Shown piece by piece: positions 43,401-50,924 of a stretch of 64,000 bases of DNA. Source of the DNA: Symsagittifera roscoffensis (Eukaryota > Xenacoelomorpha > Acoela > Convolutidae); contig NC_087065.1 in assembly GCF_963678635.1 (NCBI RefSeq), positions 496,001-560,000 of the forward strand, read 5' to 3'. The position numbers and the translations under genes were made by a program. The notes under the pieces were generated by a model. It saw only the letters and a program-made list of their open reading frames with translations. It made no database searches and was not told the origin of the DNA. Each line of letters begins with the position of its first letter. The first letter of the stretch is position 1.

Positions 43401-46400
43401 TCTGAGGAGCAACATTGGAGTGGTGCCCCAAGACACTGTCCTCTTCAACGACACCATCAGGTCAGACAGGCAGGCACACATCAGCTGCACCATCTTCTCC
43501 CTTTTTGCATTATTCGCAGCCCCTTAGACAATTGTTCATTCATGACCAGCCTCATCTTCAGATTAGCATCATTAACGAGCAAGGGAACAGAACAGAGCAA
43601 CATAAGAGAACGAATGAATGCTCAGCTCTTCATAATTAGATGTGCCATGTCAATCGTACTTTGTTTTCGTTGCAGGTATAATATCGAGTATGGTCGACAC
43701 GGGGCCGATGAGAAGGACATCTATGAGGCAGCGGCCAGGGCGGACATCCACGCGAGGATAGAACAGTTTCCCGACCAGTACGAAACTCTGGTGGGGGAGA
43801 GGGGACTGAAGCTGAGTGGGGGAGAGAAGCAGCGGGTGGCCATTGCCAGGACTGTCCTCAAGGTAAGCAAAGTGCATAGCTATGAAGTCAGCTGGCTGTT
43901 CGCATATAATCAAACATTCTGTGTCATTACATCATCGATTGAACATTGCGGGTCATGGCACCAAAGCGAAGGCTCCCCTACAGTTGCTTGAATAATGTTG
44001 AGCAGCTCGAACTAACTCGTATTTTGCTTGGAATTGACCTGCCCATGCGTCCCCGTAGTATGGTTGCCGCCCAGGTTGACTCGAAGTAATCAACTTAATC
44101 GAGCACTGTGCTGCATACAATCGAACACTTTCAAAAATGGCGAGCTTCTAAGGCACATCGGAAACAATGAAGACGAAATGAACGTGTTTCAGATGCTCAT
44201 AATTTTCAATTAATTTAATTGTTTTTCTTTCATTTCATTTAGTATTGAACTTCAAATTAACTTTTTGCTCGTATGATTTTGATCACCCCAAAACATACGC
44301 AGTACAACTTGCTCAGTTCGCGCAGCTCTTCATAGCGCATCAAGTAGTTTTAAGTTTTCTGCTTATTGTCACTTGCTACCAATTGACGCGTGCTTAATTT
44401 AACCGTCTTTTTTAATAAGCTGCGAGTCGTCGCTAGCGACAAGTTGTCGCCTCATGGACATTGGGTAGAAATCTTGATTCTGTGTTTATCGATTAGTTTT
44501 TGAATACCATTTAGAACCGCAACTGCATATTAGCTGTGCAGTATTGAATGTCAATGAACGAATTGAAAACACTTACTTAGGTGTTGTGTAATTTCAGGCT
44601 AAACTTAGTAAATTGATCGCGATCAACTATGATTTTCAGCGAATTGATTTTTAATTTCATTTTTAGTTTCAATTGTAATTCATTGGCGAAAATAAAGCAA
44701 TTTACGCTTTTCATTTACAAAAGTGCTAATGGCGCGAGAAAACGTGAAAGAATTTGGGGTTTCCAACCGATTCACCTAGCTTCTTTAATTCGGTAATTTT
44801 AAATCGAAAAACTATCCAGCATAAGGTTTATTGAATTTCAAATAGCTTCAATGTGATGTAACTCATCTCAAATTTTATTTTTTTTGCGGTTTGATTTTTG
44901 CAGTTTGCTTTAATGTGATGTAACTTCTCAGTACTCATTGAACCGTGAGAAGACTCTTTTTTTAGATTTTGTGGTTTTCATCAATTTTTTCTGAAAAATT
45001 CTCAAACATTTTTTTGCAGTTTGAATTTGGGTTTTGCGAATGTGCAAAGAATGTGTAAATGACGCAAAAAATACGCGAATGCAGTATAGGATCGAAAAGG
45101 GTTTTAATTTATAGGTTCCCTATCGGAAAAAAAATGGATATTATTGGCCCTGTTTCTTCTGGTTGGTTTATGAAAAGTTGTCAATCATCACGCTTGTAGT
45201 GTAATATTACAGCTATTCTTTTTTCCAACGTAAGTCAAAACTATTGTTGGCGTTTTTTGGGACACCCTTACGGCTTTTTGATTGCATGAGCTTTGACATC
45301 CGATTATTAATAAGTTAACACAGTTGATGCATTTTTAATTCATCAAGTGAACCGAAAAAAGCTATTTGTTCAAACAACATAATATTAATAATGAAAACTA
45401 GATTTTCTAACTCAATGTATCTCGCAATTTTTTGAAATGCATAAATTTATACATAAGGTGGTTTTATGTTTTTCGATTTGTTGCGTGCAAAGTTAGTGTG
45501 GATACCTTCAGTTTGTTTTTTTTTCAAATTTTTATATTTGAGTATATTTGTTTTTGGTGCCATTTTGCTAAATCGCACTGGCAATTTAATAGCATATGTA
45601 GTTGCTTTGTTCGTAACTAGTGTTTTTCGGTTGCTGAGCTTGCGTGGATAGTGCTGAGACTCAAAACCTCTTGATTGCAGTAGGTCGGAGATTCGAATCC
45701 TACACGTAGCCTAGTTTTTGCTAATTCGTGGCATATTTCTATTTTTTCTTATTTCACTTGATAGAGCTGCTTTTTGGCCGTGTTATGCAAGTGGGGTTTG
45801 ACATTTGATTAGGAAAAAATTAATACGGCTGATGCATTTTTGAATCATCAAATGAACCGTGTTTTAAACAGCAGTACAATGATAAAAAGCTCGATTTCCG
45901 AATTTTTCCAACTCAATGTACCTCGCAAAATTTTTTGAAATGCATATTTTATGCATAATTTGGCTTTATGCTTTCCAAGAATTACATGCAAAATTGAGTC
46001 GATTTGTGTTTGGTGCCACTTTTACTTCATCGCACTGACAATTCATTAGCATCTGTAGCTGCTTTATTTATGGACAGTGTATGTAGCTGCTTCATTTATG
46101 GACAGTGGAATGTGATTTGACAATGGTCCGTGGCGCAGATGAGAGGACAGGGGATCTAAATCTTCTGGTTGTTGGATCGATTCGGCCACAACAAAAATTT
46201 TCATTTTCAAGGCTTTTTTTTATCTTTGCTTATTTTTCTTTTTAGGGCTGCTTTGGCTCTTTTCTACTCCCTCCCCCCACATTTGAAATTAATTTTTGAA
46301 AAACCTAATTGTCATTGTTTTAATGCAATGAAATTTGGGATGATGAACAAATTAACAATTGTGAACGTATTTGTTCTTCATATTTCGTAACATCATGCAT

Positions 46401-46977
46401 TTAGACATAATAAGACGAAAAACGACTATGAAAACAGGGAATTTGAAATGTCGGGAGGTGGAGTTGAAAAAAAGCTTGCTTTTAGTCATTTTCTTGCTGA
46501 TGTTTGTGAAGCGCAGCTTCGCCTTTGTGTTAATATTCTCGAAGTTAAAGAACTTAAAAGTGAAAGTTGAAAAATGATAATTGAAGTTTCTGTTGGCTAT
46601 GTTAAGCTGGTGAAGTTGTAATTAAATTAGCTTAATTGTTGTTTTGTCTTAAGGCGCCCAAGGTGATCCTGTTGGACGAAGCGACCTCAGCTCTGGACAC
46701 GAAGACGGAAAGAAACATCCAGAGTGCACTGGATGACGTCAGCAAAGACAGGACCACGCTGGTAGTGGCCCACAGACTGTCGACTGTGGTCAATGCGGAC
46801 ATGATCATGGTCCTCAAGGACGGGGTCATAGTGGAGAGGGGGACTCATCAGGAACTGCTGGACACTGAGGGAAGTGTGTATGGGGAGATGTGGAGTCAGC
46901 AGGCGACTTCATTTGTGACTGAGATGGAAACACTAAAAGAAACAGAAACTGAAACAGAAACGGACAAGGAGAAATAA
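22074..46977 (+). CDS. ABCB6: ABCB6/HMT-1-type half ABC transporter, ten exons, 933 aa
   Basis: ABCB6 family proteins are ATP-driven half transporters acting as homodimers in mitochondrial outer, endolysosomal or plasma membranes. They move porphyrins (human ABCB6) or phytochelatin/heavy-metal conjugates (worm and yeast HMT-1). Exons: 22074-22404, 24694-25221, 25638-25796, 30714-31031, 40236-40504, 40987-41204, 42862-43123, 43255-43460, 43676-43862 and 46654-46977. All junctions keep phase and use GT-AG, giving 2,802 bp (933 aa; human about 842). Order: N-terminal extra membrane domain (about 1-270), ABC transmembrane domain (about 310-640) and nucleotide-binding domain (about 675-905). ATPase motifs are complete: Walker [10 protein letters not shown] (706-714), Q-loop Q754, signature LSGGEKQ (810-816), Walker B ending DE (834-835), switch His 866. 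It carries family marks such as [14 protein letters not shown] and [17 protein letters not shown]. The extra length is a Gly/Ser loop in exon 4 and low-complexity sequence at the exon 1-2 join. Confidence 0.95.
23560..24240. other. unexplained low-T block in ABCB6 intron 1
   Basis: Base composition changes abruptly from T-rich to balanced. The minus strand keeps an 83-codon frame (23888-24139) with an LIDSG start and GLPQLFIGG, vaguely like a retroelement protease region, and the plus strand a 110-codon frame. Neither is convincing; a retroelement fragment is the likeliest reading. Confidence 0.3.
24290..24600 (+). repeat. family C SINE, copy
   Basis: TTCGCAAATAAAAGTGTTC at about 24311, tRNA-like block at 24433-24510 (TGGCTGAGTGGTTAGTGTGT, ACGTTCGAATCTC), ending near TTCTCGCCTCTGTGC. 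Confidence 0.75.
24694..25221 (+). CDS. ABCB6: ABCB6 exon 2: extra N-terminal membrane domain (TMD0)
   Basis: The acceptor TTGTGCAG ends at 24693 and two bases complete a Val codon. A short poly-Ala (AGC repeat) is followed by four hydrophobic segments. The '[11 protein letters not shown]' segment matches the family's 'FRHSPGLLLLW', and the segment ending GFIAPGLPR matches 'LGLWAPGL'. The donor CAAG|GTATTA is at 25222, phase 1. Confidence 0.92.
25638..25796 (+). CDS. ABCB6: ABCB6 exon 3: linker and start of transporter domain
   Basis: The acceptor CTAACAG ends at 25637. The exon encodes a basic linker ([12 protein letters not shown]), then [12 protein letters not shown], the family's 'LWPYIWP' motif before the first core helix, and that helix's start. 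The donor TTAG|GTGAGC is at 25797, phase 1, followed within the intron by a (CTTC)n tract. Confidence 0.93.
26068..26640 (+). repeat. family D SINE-like composite with hairpin tail
   Basis: TACACAAGCATAGCTTGTGT stem, CCAACCTAAGTTGCAAAT, tRNA-like block at 26283-26350 (TAGCGTAGTGGTGGGGA box A, GGGTTCGAACCTGG box B), a 240-bp body and the tail GCGAAGTGCAATTTCGCC with TCTGTGT. The second half recurs at 62770-63096 and the first half at 60530-60655. Confidence 0.78.
28280..28335 (+). repeat. short tandem repeat TTTTTGGGAGTCT
   Basis: Four near-identical 13-17 bp units in a row. Confidence 0.9.
28456..28960 (+). repeat. family A SINE-like composite, copy 3
   Basis: The head ACTTGCAATAAGCAAGGGTG, CCCGTAAACAACTCTG, tRNA-like block at 28615-28675 (CGCCTGGGACGGCAAGG, GTGTTCGAATCTGAC) and core TTTTGTCGGCTAAGTTGCC at about 28738. 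Confidence 0.75.
29555..29760 (+). repeat. family G tRNA-like repeats (two, partial)
   Basis: 29560-29642 reads GGCGCAGATGCGAGGACGGG ... AGGTCGGAGATCCAAGTCC, and 29695-29755 repeats the first half. A third copy is at 46120-46192. A and B boxes are imperfect, so these are relics. Confidence 0.6.
29938..30430 (+). repeat. family B SINE, copy 5, with body repeats
   Basis: TTTGGCCTAGGGGTCACGCC and GGTCTGGGG mark a decayed tRNA-like block (29938-30012); the body blocks GCAAGTG, GGGGCTGAAAG and GTGTCTGCTCAAAGATTGTC follow as in 8640-9370. Confidence 0.65.
30645..30690 (+). repeat. hairpin tail repeat next to exon 4
   Basis: TTGTATCGCAGATAGTGCGA followed by AGCGCAGGTTCGCCTCT, a solo copy of the shared hairpin tail ending about 25 bp before the ABCB6 exon 4 acceptor. 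Another copy lies at 30568-30612. Confidence 0.75.
30714..31031 (+). CDS. ABCB6: ABCB6 exon 4: core helices 1-2, Gly-rich loop
   Basis: The acceptor GTTCATAG ends at 30713. [16 protein letters not shown] is followed by an unusual loop with a seven-Gly run and serines, then a helix segment, [10 protein letters not shown] and SLRWHL. The worm and human proteins are shorter at the loop. The donor CTAG|GTCAGT at 31032 is followed directly by a (CTT)n tract and the antisense LINE. The acceptor sits right after two copies of the hairpin tail repeat. Confidence 0.94.
31038..31091 (+). repeat. (CTT)n microsatellite / LINE (GAA)n tail
   Basis: About 18 CTT units begin only six bases after the exon 4 splice donor and run into the 3' end of the antisense LINE. 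In LINE orientation they are a (GAA)n tail. Confidence 0.97.
31111..33130 (-). pseudogene. LINE reverse transcriptase with C-terminal CCHC fingers
   Basis: The 632-residue open part (31111-33009) runs from VPIHKKGP and NYRGICLLP (RT block 1-2) through LLDIKKAY (block A, Asp), [14 protein letters not shown] (block B) and the catalytic FADDSTLL (residues about 222-225) to a thumb region. From about residue 500 there are four Cys/His fingers: one C-x4-C...H...H and three near-identical CPDC/CGKC types ending H-x3/4-C. Coding similarity continues upstream to about 33125 in another frame, so the start is lost to a one-base shift. Function inferred: target-primed reverse transcription, with the fingers binding RNA or DNA. 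Confidence 0.88.
33183..34736 (-). pseudogene. LINE AP-like endonuclease region
   Basis: The open frame has 517 residues. It begins with a basic Arg/Lys-rich segment, then a domain with SELQEQEE (metal-binding Glu region), [12 protein letters not shown] and SDHRPKAM near the end, the classic APE endonuclease block order. A long charged linker follows towards RT. It ends in a stop at 33183-33185 that interrupts the link to the RT frame. Such enzymes nick the DNA target to prime reverse transcription. Confidence 0.88.
34600..34836 (-). pseudogene. LINE PHD-like zinc finger segment
   Basis: The frame reads [18 protein letters not shown], the core of a PHD-like finger (C-x2-C...W.H..C). The first Cys pair reads CSVR, so one ligand seems lost. 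The segment is out of register with both neighbours. The downstream shift coincides with a C/G homopolymer at 34681-34692, which could be a true indel or a sequencing slip. Confidence 0.65.
34830..35105 (-). pseudogene. LINE N-terminal leader with 2A-like motif
   Basis: A 91-codon frame starting at ATG 35105, basic and Ser/Arg-rich, that ends [26 protein letters not shown] (34839-34862 on the minus strand) fits the 2A consensus D-V/I-E-x-N-P-G-P, at which ribosomes skip the Gly-Pro bond. 2A motifs near the N-terminus are known in trypanosome and sea-urchin non-LTR elements. A stop follows one codon after the motif here; the finger frame continues in another register. Confidence 0.7.
35115..35158 (+). 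repeat. (CTT)n microsatellite at LINE 5' end
   Basis: Seven or eight CTT units, a 10-bp break, then four more. Together with the tract at the other end this brackets the LINE in the same microsatellite. Confidence 0.95.
35255..35660 (+). repeat. family A SINE-like composite, copy 4
   Basis: GTACTAGAATTTTTGTCCCG head, degraded tRNA-like block (35370-35420, GACGAATACGCTGGGGATGG), core TTTTGTCGGCTTAGTTGCC at about 35475 and the tail with TTCGGCCCAAATTAT. Confidence 0.7.
35934..36710 (+). repeat. family F repeat, copy and partial second copy
   Basis: Starts AGAGTTGATGAAATAGTGG; a second, 5'-shortened unit follows from about 36400. It ends GCGTTCATTACTCTTTTCCA then ACTGTCAGTTGGC at about 36675. 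Confidence 0.7.
36853..39462 (+). repeat. 65-bp minisatellite, about 40 copies
   Basis: A head-to-tail array whose unit contains GTTTGATAATGCCTGTAG, TTTTGCCGTCTTTGCTTGG and AGAGATTGCTCAATTGGTC. Most units are 65 bp; a subset is 66 bp (TAGTTTGTG), and a few are 63-64 bp. At about 38.05-38.65 kb, 65- and 66-bp types alternate as a 131-bp dimer marked by GATTGGAGGAGAGGTTG. The array lies wholly in ABCB6 intron 4. Open frames through it are a by-product of the repeat. Confidence 0.97.
39640..40030 (+). repeat. family F repeat, diverged copy
   Basis: CACTTATATAAGTCTTGATG, then CTTCTAGTTTCGAATG and TTGATCCAATTTTCATAAG in the family F order, with more divergence than other copies. Confidence 0.6.
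40236..40504 (+). CDS. ABCB6: ABCB6 exon 5: core helices 3-4 region
   Basis: The acceptor TTGTAG ends at 40235 and the carried base completes Gly. It encodes [18 protein letters not shown], the '[13 protein letters not shown]' helix and [13 protein letters not shown], all near identical to the HMT-1 consensus. The donor AAG|GTACTA is at 40505, phase 0. Confidence 0.96.
40987..41204 (+). CDS. ABCB6: ABCB6 exon 6
   Basis: The acceptor TGATTAG ends at 40986. It encodes [20 protein letters not shown] (family signature before core helix 4-5), [12 protein letters not shown] and a membrane helix ending CAYYIID. The donor CACAG|GTTATC is at 41205, phase 2, and joins cleanly to exon 7. Confidence 0.96.
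41520..41960 (+). repeat. family E repeat, copy 1
   Basis: Runs from CTTTTTAACTAGCCATTTTT through GAGCTTAAATTTGAAAAGAT, AATTAACGCGCGA, CAAATTGGTTGAAGGAAGCC to the 3' hairpin CAGGGCTTCGCCCTG then ATACGAGCAG. Two further full copies at 60770-61230 and 62310-62755, a reverse fragment at 61505-61560 and a diverged one at 47500-47720. Confidence 0.8.
42128..42600 (+). repeat. family F repeat, full copy
   Basis: TTTTAAGAGTCGATGAAGGT start, TTTTTTTTTCAGGAAAAG, AAACTCCACTATCGAACAG, end GACTCTTTTCCAACGGTCTG then TTGGCTATG. Confidence 0.8.
42862..43123 (+). CDS. ABCB6: ABCB6 exon 7: last core helix and NBD entry
   Basis: The acceptor TTGTTTAG ends at 42861. [20 protein letters not shown] replaces the usual 'TVGDYVLF..Y..QLY.PLN'. 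Then [17 protein letters not shown], and the start of the ATPase domain ([12 protein letters not shown]). The donor AAG|GTCAGC is at 43124, phase 0. Confidence 0.96.
43255..43460 (+). CDS. ABCB6: ABCB6 exon 8: Walker A and Q-loop
   Basis: The acceptor GGTTGTAG ends at 43254. It carries Walker [28 protein letters not shown] and [15 protein letters not shown] (Q-loop). The donor ATCAG|GTCAGA is at 43461, phase 2. Introns on both sides are short (131 and 215 bp), unlike the rest of the gene. Confidence 0.97.
43676..43862 (+). CDS. ABCB6: ABCB6 exon 9: helical subdomain and ABC signature
   Basis: The acceptor CGTTGCAG ends at 43675. It encodes YNIEYGR, a helical subdomain with [35 protein letters not shown] and the donor AAG|GTAAGC at 43863, phase 0. 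Confidence 0.97.
43863..46653 (+). other. ABCB6: ABCB6 intron 9 (2.8 kb)
   Basis: 43.9-45.2 kb shows nothing I can name (A/T-rich, one weak family F-like stretch near 44700-45180). Then two family C copies (45215-45800 and about 45800-46110), family G (46120-46192) and a solo hairpin tail (46505-46532). Confidence 0.6.
45215..45800 (+). repeat. family C SINE-like composite, copy
   Basis: Parallels 9750-10362: GTTAACACAGTTGATGCATT, CTCGCAATTTTTTGAAATGC, GGTGCCATTTTGCTAAATCG, tRNA-like block at 45635-45712 (GTAGGTCGGAGATTCGAATC). The hairpin tail is lost. Confidence 0.75.
46654..46977 (+). CDS. ABCB6: ABCB6 exon 10: Walker B, switch His, C-terminus
   Basis: The acceptor TGTCTTAAG ends at 46653. 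[19 protein letters not shown] is Walker B plus D-loop, [13 protein letters not shown] the switch histidine, then [12 protein letters not shown] and YGEMW. The C-terminus is a Glu-Thr repeat followed by DKEK and TAA at 46975-46977. Confidence 0.97.
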   Translation, partial: APKVILLDEATSALDTKTERNIQSALDDVSKDRTTLVVAHRLSTVVNADMIMVLKDGVIVERGTHQELLDTEGSVYGEMWSQQATSFVTEMETLKETETETETDKEK

Positions 46978-48450
46978 TGCAGCCAAAAAGAATATCAGGA
47001 AAAGACTTTGATATAAATGGCCAGTACATAATAGAGTGTTATTATTCGACCGCTCACAAAAAAATTGTCATAATCTATTGAGTGTTAGTGGAAAGAATAG
47101 TTTGGTTGTGAATCTCTAGTGATAACACTGGTTACGTATCTAGTGTAGCATAGTATAAATTAATTCAGCAATGTGCATTGGAAAAGGGAAGGGAAGCGCG
47201 CAAACTAGAAGGGCCGAATGACCGCAATGAAGTTGAGCAAATCGGTATTCTGTATTCAAAAAAATCCAAAAGAGCAAATCTGTGTTAGTCTAGTAAAATC
47301 AACAGATCGTGCAATCGGACTGATACTTGATGCGTGCTTGCCAGACCAGATACACCACTGTTTATCGGAGTTCGGTTCGGCTGCTGCCAGACTGCTCGTG
47401 AGGTTTTTGTTCCCATCACTTCACGAAATGAAGGGAAGAAGTTATGGATTAGCGCGTTTTTTTTTTTGTATCTCTTGTAATTTTAGTATCTCAAGGAAAG
47501 CTCAAAGGGATGGATAGAGTGTAGTATCACATGAAAGACCTATTGGAGGTGATTTGATTGGAGTTTAAAACCATCGGAAAGTTGCTCACGTCCTGAGCTC
47601 AAATTTGAAAAGATATTTCACGGTGATTTCATCCGTCTCAAAAACATTGCAGCTTGATTTGAGGCAAGCTATTTGGTCTAATTGACACGTTACTAGACGC
47701 TCGATACACCAACTTGTGCTTCAAATAATGATGAGAGACTTGACTTGATATGAGCAGTTGTCTTGTACGGTTGGTGGTTTGTTGCATTTGTAACTAGTGA
47801 CAAACTTCAGAAGCTAAGCGTACGTCAACATATCCTGGTTATAACAGCCGCCTTTAATCTACTTAGGAGTATGTTGTGTTGCTTTACTTTCACCCTATGA
47901 CTTTCAGCCACTTTTTCTAGTTCTCTGTGGTTTGCTACCTTTTTCAGCCAGGTTAATTATTCCATATTTTCAGTTGTCCTAATATGCTGTAACGGTGCTG
48001 TTTGTATTGAGATTTTGATAGATATAGGAAGTATTCTTAAATAGATAATAATCAATAATGCTATCCAAAGGGAGCTATTCGAAAGTGAATAAACGCATCT
48101 TGCGGAATTGCATTCCCACTTTCTCGTTAATATTCCTTGTGTTGTTTTAAGAGATAGTTATACAAAGATTTAATTAATTGTTTCACTCTATGTTTTTCTG
48201 TCGATACAGGTATCGGTTTGGCCTGCGGGACCTGGCTGGACGTAGAGATTCGAAAAAAAACAATGTTTTTTGTTACATCTCGTAAGTCCTTAAATGCCTC
48301 CAAAAGGCACGATTCGCATGCAGTTTCGTTTGAATTTCCGAGTTTCGTTTGAAATCTGTTCATGTTGGTTGTAAACCAACTCTGAATTTTTTTCCTTCTG
48401 TGTTCCGAGCATTAAAAAAAGAGAGGAACTTTGTATTCTGGAAGTATTTG
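46978..48450 (+). other. ABCB6 3' flank
   Basis: The first 500 bp is balanced in composition and probably 3' UTR; a 99-codon frame at 47218-47517 has no recognisable similarity. 47500-47720 resembles family E. The rest shows nothing supported. Confidence 0.5.
48088..48093 (+). promoter_or_regulatory. ABCB6: candidate ABCB6 poly(A) signal (AATAAA)
   Basis: The first canonical AATAAA I see after the ABCB6 stop, about 1.1 kb downstream. A shorter 3' UTR with a variant signal is equally possible. Confidence 0.25.
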
Positions 48451-48454
48451 AAAG

Positions 48455-49040
48455 CAATGAACAGAGTGAGTACTCTTTAATAGTTCTTGGTGAGTTTTTT
48501 GCGATTTTTTTTAGAAAAGTTCTCAAAATTTGTTCACGCTCAGTTTTGATTTTTGGCGGTTTGGCTTTTAATTTCTTTTAAAGTCACTTTATTTCCTTTG
48601 TTAAAAGGAAGGCAACCTCCATTATCGAACAGCACAAATGTAAAGGTAACGAAAAAAGATCGACTTCCAGTTGGGAATCGACTCTAGATTTTTTCGGTCA
48701 ACATAATTGTTTAAGTCTGCTCTATTGGTTTTGTTTTGAACTAAGCCGCGATGCTCTATTGGTTTTGTTTTGAACTAAGCCACCTAATCGCGAATTCTTT
48801 CTCGGGAAATCTGATGTTAACTGCTAGTTTTGTGTGATTATGCTGCATTGGGGAGGGCGTACCCTGTTATAATTCATGAATGTAGTGAATAATCTTTTAT
48901 AGGTCTTAGTGATTTTTTTGTTTGTTTTTCTCAGGAAAAATTCAAGTTTGTTCACACTCAAATTTACTTTTTTGTCTTTTGAGTTTTAGTTCAGATTCGA
49001 GCGAGTTCAGCGATCTAGTAAGGTATGTTGAATGAAAATT
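48455..49040 (+). repeat. family F fragments and an 11.1-kb-like segment
   Basis: 48455-48700 is a shortened family F copy. 48690-48930 matches 11100-11340 (GTTTTGTTTTGAACTAAGCC, which is itself doubled here, then TATGCTGCATTGGG). 48.88-49.01 kb starts another family F copy. Confidence 0.65.
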
Positions 49041-49069
49041 TTGAGACTTATAGTCCAAACAACTCGATT

Positions 49070-50765
49070 TTACTAAAAAGAAAACTAATTTCAGTCAGCG
49101 TTTCCTTAGTAAAAAAAGGTTTGAGAAAAAACTTGAAATAATAGCAATTTTGTTAAGTCTGTTCAATGTGATGTTTTTTTTTCGTTTTGTTTTCTATTGC
49201 TGAAAACATGTGATCCATTATGTCTAATACATAAGTTTTCCAACTGTTTCTGTAGTTCTCGAATCGCAGCACGCATTAAAAACGACCCTAAATTGATGAA
49301 GAAAAGAAAAAACTTTTTTGTAGTTTGTTTATGAATGTAGTCGGAAAGTTCTGTAAGACTTTCACAGAAACCAGCTCTTCTTATTTTTTTGGTGTTTTAT
49401 CCAGCTTTAAAGGTTTCGGCTAATCTTATACTGGCTTTTTGAATTCATAGTGCTTCATGTGAAGCTGTAGTAAAATTTTGAATTCAAGTCTGTGCTGCGG
49501 TATGTAAAATTTTTTGTAGCTCATTGTTTGTTGAGATTTTTTTGGCTCAAAGGGCGTGATGATTTTCGTCTCTTATTGAAGTCGTGATGAGTTTTTTAAG
49601 GAAAAACTTAAAACTTGATTCGAACTTAGGAAAGTTTGCGGTTTGAAAATGCTTCCCTTTGAAGTTCTGTTCATTTCTTTTCTTAAAAAAAGGTAAACTC
49701 GACTATCGATCTGCAAAACTTAACAAAAAAGATAACAAAAAATGGATTTAAGTTTTCATGTCTATTGCGGTAAAGAAAATTTTCCTATCGATAGTTTTTG
49801 TCGAATTGGTTTGATTTTATCAAAAAAGTTTAATCATAAATTGTTCTTGATGTTCATAGAGGTGTATGTCTTTACATTTTTTTAGAAACTAGAGTTGAAG
49901 TTTTTTTTCGCAAAAAAAAACAGTCCGTTTTTTGCATGTGTCGACTTTTTTCCATCATTCAGTAGGCTATGTTTTTTTTTGCAGATTTACTTTTTCTATA
50001 TTTTGCTTAACCTTTCTCGAACTTACTTTTTTTAAACTTTTTTTTTAAACAAGGATAGCCGGTTACTGTGCAAGTGGCACAGAATGTTCCTGCCATATTC
50101 TGATATCAAACAGTTTTTTCAAATTATTGTCGTTGTTTTTGGCGTGGTGTGATAAAAGAGTTGAACAAAAAAACTAGTGATTGAGTATTTTCGACAGCCA
50201 TAGTAAAATAAGCAACTTGAAAATAATTTTTCTTTTCAGAAAAAAATACTTGAAAAATTTAAAATGTTTTTGTTTCACGTCTTGCAGTTTTTGAATTTTT
50301 TGATTCCAAAAACTCGCTAAAATACTCAATGTAAACAAAGGTTACTCAAGTAAAACTAAGTTTAAATTAAGCTATTGTAAACTTTTAAGGAGCGAAATAA
50401 AATTGCTCGCTCGCTTTACCTGCTCGAAATAATAGGAAAAATCAAACCGGTTTTTCTCGACGGGGTTACAGTTTTTTTGATAAAAAATTTTAAATTCGGT
50501 TCAAATCACGACTGTAAGGGCTTTATCATAATATATCACTCAAATCAGTCCAATGATTATTTTTGGTACCTGATTTTGGGTGGAAATCAAAAAGAAAAAA
50601 AGAAAAAAACTTAAGCTGCCTCACGCTGTCTCGGGTTACTATAAAACTGGGCTTCAAAAATATATTTGACAATCAATATGTCGGGTAAAATCCGTCTCTG
50701 AAAAATCAAAAAATGAACACAATTTTCTCAATTTTTGGTGTAACTTTGTTTTCTTCATAGTGAGC
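49070..50765 (-). mobile_element. BEL/Pao-associated repeat block, copy 1 (segments a and b)
   Basis: 49070-49555 (segment a) matches 55085-55560, and 49555-50765 (segment b) matches 50925-52060 and 55560-56760 at high identity. Segment b includes a family F-like part and a reversed family H part. It has no ORF of its own; where complete it lies next to the integrase segment. Confidence 0.75.
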
Positions 50766-50910
50766 GCTTGTTTGAGAAAGGGACATAATCCTTCAGCCAA
50801 CGCTGCTAAACATTAATTTCGTAAGCTCGTTCTCTCATAGCGCTTTCGTTGGTCCAAACTTTCATCAAGTGCTCACCCAAGAGAAAATGGTAAAGCGTTA
50901 AAGCTTCCAA
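50765..50910 (-). pseudogene. BEL/Pao integrase C-terminal fragment
   Basis: The minus strand encodes FLLGEHLMKVWTNESAM, the same as the C-terminal part of the integrase at 52650-52800. The fragment is wedged between two b segments, so a deletion joined b to the inside of the integrase. Confidence 0.75.
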
Positions 50911-50924
50911 AAGAAATGAAAAAC

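Noticed and set aside
47218-47517. 99-codon frame downstream of ABCB6
   Set aside because: No similarity recognised and no splice or start context; more probably 3' UTR.
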